A stretch of DNA of 64,000 bases from positions 1-64,000 of the forward strand of contig JALNYU010000015.1 in the NCBI GenBank assembly GCA_023229645.1, written 5' to 3'. Below, one piece after another: positions 63,391 through 64,000 of the stretch (the stretch's first letter is position 1; each line of letters begins with the position of its first letter). Position numbers and translations under genes: made by a program. The stretch comes from Nevskia sp. (lineage in GTDB: Bacteria > Pseudomonadota > Gammaproteobacteria > Nevskiales > Nevskiaceae). The notes beneath the pieces are model-generated. The model saw nothing but the letters and a program-made list of their open reading frames with translations. It had not been told where the DNA came from and did no database searches.

Positions 63391-64000
63391 CTAGCGAACT
63401 CCGGCCATTGCGCGTTTCGGCTCGGCAGTTGCGGAAGCGGCCGTTGGCGTGCCAATCAGAGTGGCGTGCAATTCTGCAGAGAAGGTTCTGATTTGCTCCA
63501 CTGCACTCTTATTCCGACGGACGAGCCAGTTATATCCCAGAACTGCAGGTACCGCGACGGCCAAGCCGATCGCAGTCATAATTAATGCTTCACCAACAGG
63601 GCCAGCAACTTTATCGATCGACGCTTGGCCGGCAATTCCAATTGCGGTGAGCGCGTGATAAATGCCCCAAACCGTGCCAAACAGGCCAACAAACGGCGCC
63701 GTTGAGCCAACGGTTGCGAGGAAAGCCAGGCCGCCCTGTAAACGACTTTGAACCGTGTCTACTGCACGCTGAATCGACATGGTGACCCAGGTGTGTTGAT
63801 CGATCTTGCCGATCAAAGAGCCGACGTGGCGGACATTGGCTTCTACACCAGTATCGGCGATATAGCGGAACGGACTGTTGTCATCGAGGGCGGCACAACC
63901 TTCCTGTACGGAAGCAGTCGCCCAAAATTTTTTATTTGCAGCGCTGGCGTGCCGAAAAAGTTTGCCTTGCTCAAGCAACTTGGTTACGAGGATGTACCAA
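63391..64000 (-). CDS. exbB: ExbB/MotA/TolQ proton-channel protein, partial (cut by window edge)
   Basis: The C-terminal 203 residues are visible and the frame continues past base 64000 (WYILVTKLLEQGKLF at the edge), so the 5' end is missing. The conserved GLAFLATVGSTAPFVGLFGTVWGIYHAL segment and a second long helix GEALIMTAIGLAVAVPAVLGYNW are diagnostic of ExbB/TolQ. First visible gene of the sugar-uptake operon; it should form a proton channel with the two ExbD proteins. Confidence 0.93.
   Translation of the reverse strand, partial: WYILVTKLLEQGKLFRHASAANKKFWATASVQEGCAALDDNSPFRYIADTGVEANVRHVGSLIGKIDQHTWVTMSIQRAVDTVQSRLQGGLAFLATVGSTAPFVGLFGTVWGIYHALTAIGIAGQASIDKVAGPVGEALIMTAIGLAVAVPAVLGYNWLVRRNKSAVEQIRTFSAELHATLIGTPTAASATAEPKRAMAGVR

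Noticed and set aside
1..64000. Search for CRISPR arrays, tRNA/rRNA genes, integrases, transposases and prophage genes.
   Set aside because: No regularly spaced direct repeats, no tRNA-like T-arm contexts and no recombinase or phage structural proteins were found.

Overview
The window looks like the chromosome of a moderately GC-rich gammaproteobacterium. The evidence is protein content only: a classical glgB/glgX/malQ and glgC/glgA glycogen locus, ExbB-ExbD-ExbD TonB energisation genes with a sugar transporter, an orphan type VI secretion VgrG module, FNR-type operator sites and, above all, a complete soluble methane monooxygenase (sMMO) operon. No rRNA, tRNA, CRISPR array, intact insertion sequence or phage was seen. 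No ribosomal or other taxonomic marker is present, so a species cannot be named.

Layout. 1-7.9 kb: two paralogous Tat-exported vanadium-dependent haloperoxidases (both on -), separated by a small BON-domain lipoprotein (+) and a secreted HEAT-repeat protein (-). 7.9-18.9 kb: glycogen metabolism as two divergent transcription units, glgB-glgX-malQ plus a GT-C membrane glycosyltransferase (-), and glgC, glgA (+). 19.1-24.7 kb: a three-gene type VI secretion island: VgrG with a transthyretin-like tail, a large toxin, and an Imm71/Imm72-like immunity protein. 24.8-31.3 kb: a formylglycine-type sulfatase, an ABC-2 exporter (lipoprotein fusion protein, ATPase, permease) with an AhpD-like protein, and a BigR/SqrR-like persulfide-sensing repressor paired with a stand-alone DUF442 sulfurtransferase/phosphatase-like protein. 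31.5-42.3 kb: the sMMO region, read on the minus strand as a small secreted repeat protein, mmoX, mmoY, mmoB, mmoZ, mmoD, mmoC, a sigma-54 activator (mmoR/bmoR type), an unknown 108-aa protein and the GroEL-like mmoG. 42.6-49.9 kb: universal stress protein, oleate hydratase, an AI-2E-family permease, a P-type ATPase and a DUF465 protein; FNR-type boxes precede several of these. 50-57.8 kb: a RoxA-like dihaem cytochrome c, a protealysin-type M4 protease with its emfourin inhibitor, a site-2-protease homologue, a DUF2167 protein, a small Cys-repeat exported protein, an outer-membrane barrel and an Hsp20 chaperone. 57.9-64 kb: a sugar uptake operon (ExbB, two ExbD, exported TPR protein, MFS transporter, glucokinase, PfkB kinase), cut by the right window edge.

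How the parts work together. The sMMO operon encodes all hydroxylase subunits (X, Y, Z), the coupling protein B, reductase C, accessory D, chaperonin G and a regulator. Every residue I could compare in the MmoX active site matches methane monooxygenase rather than butane monooxygenase. A good sigma-54 promoter with an adjoining IHF consensus lies not in front of mmoX but in front of a 140-aa exported protein with three copies of a D-[AV]-x2-Q-A-x2-F-L-Q-P repeat. This makes that protein the likely first product of the sMMO transcript and the best candidate here for an undescribed component. The same promoter region holds two members of a short terminal-inverted-repeat element (about 95 bp). 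A near-identical third copy sits 40 kb away beside the first haloperoxidase. The sugar uptake operon and glycogen genes suggest the organism is not restricted to C1 growth, which is inference only.
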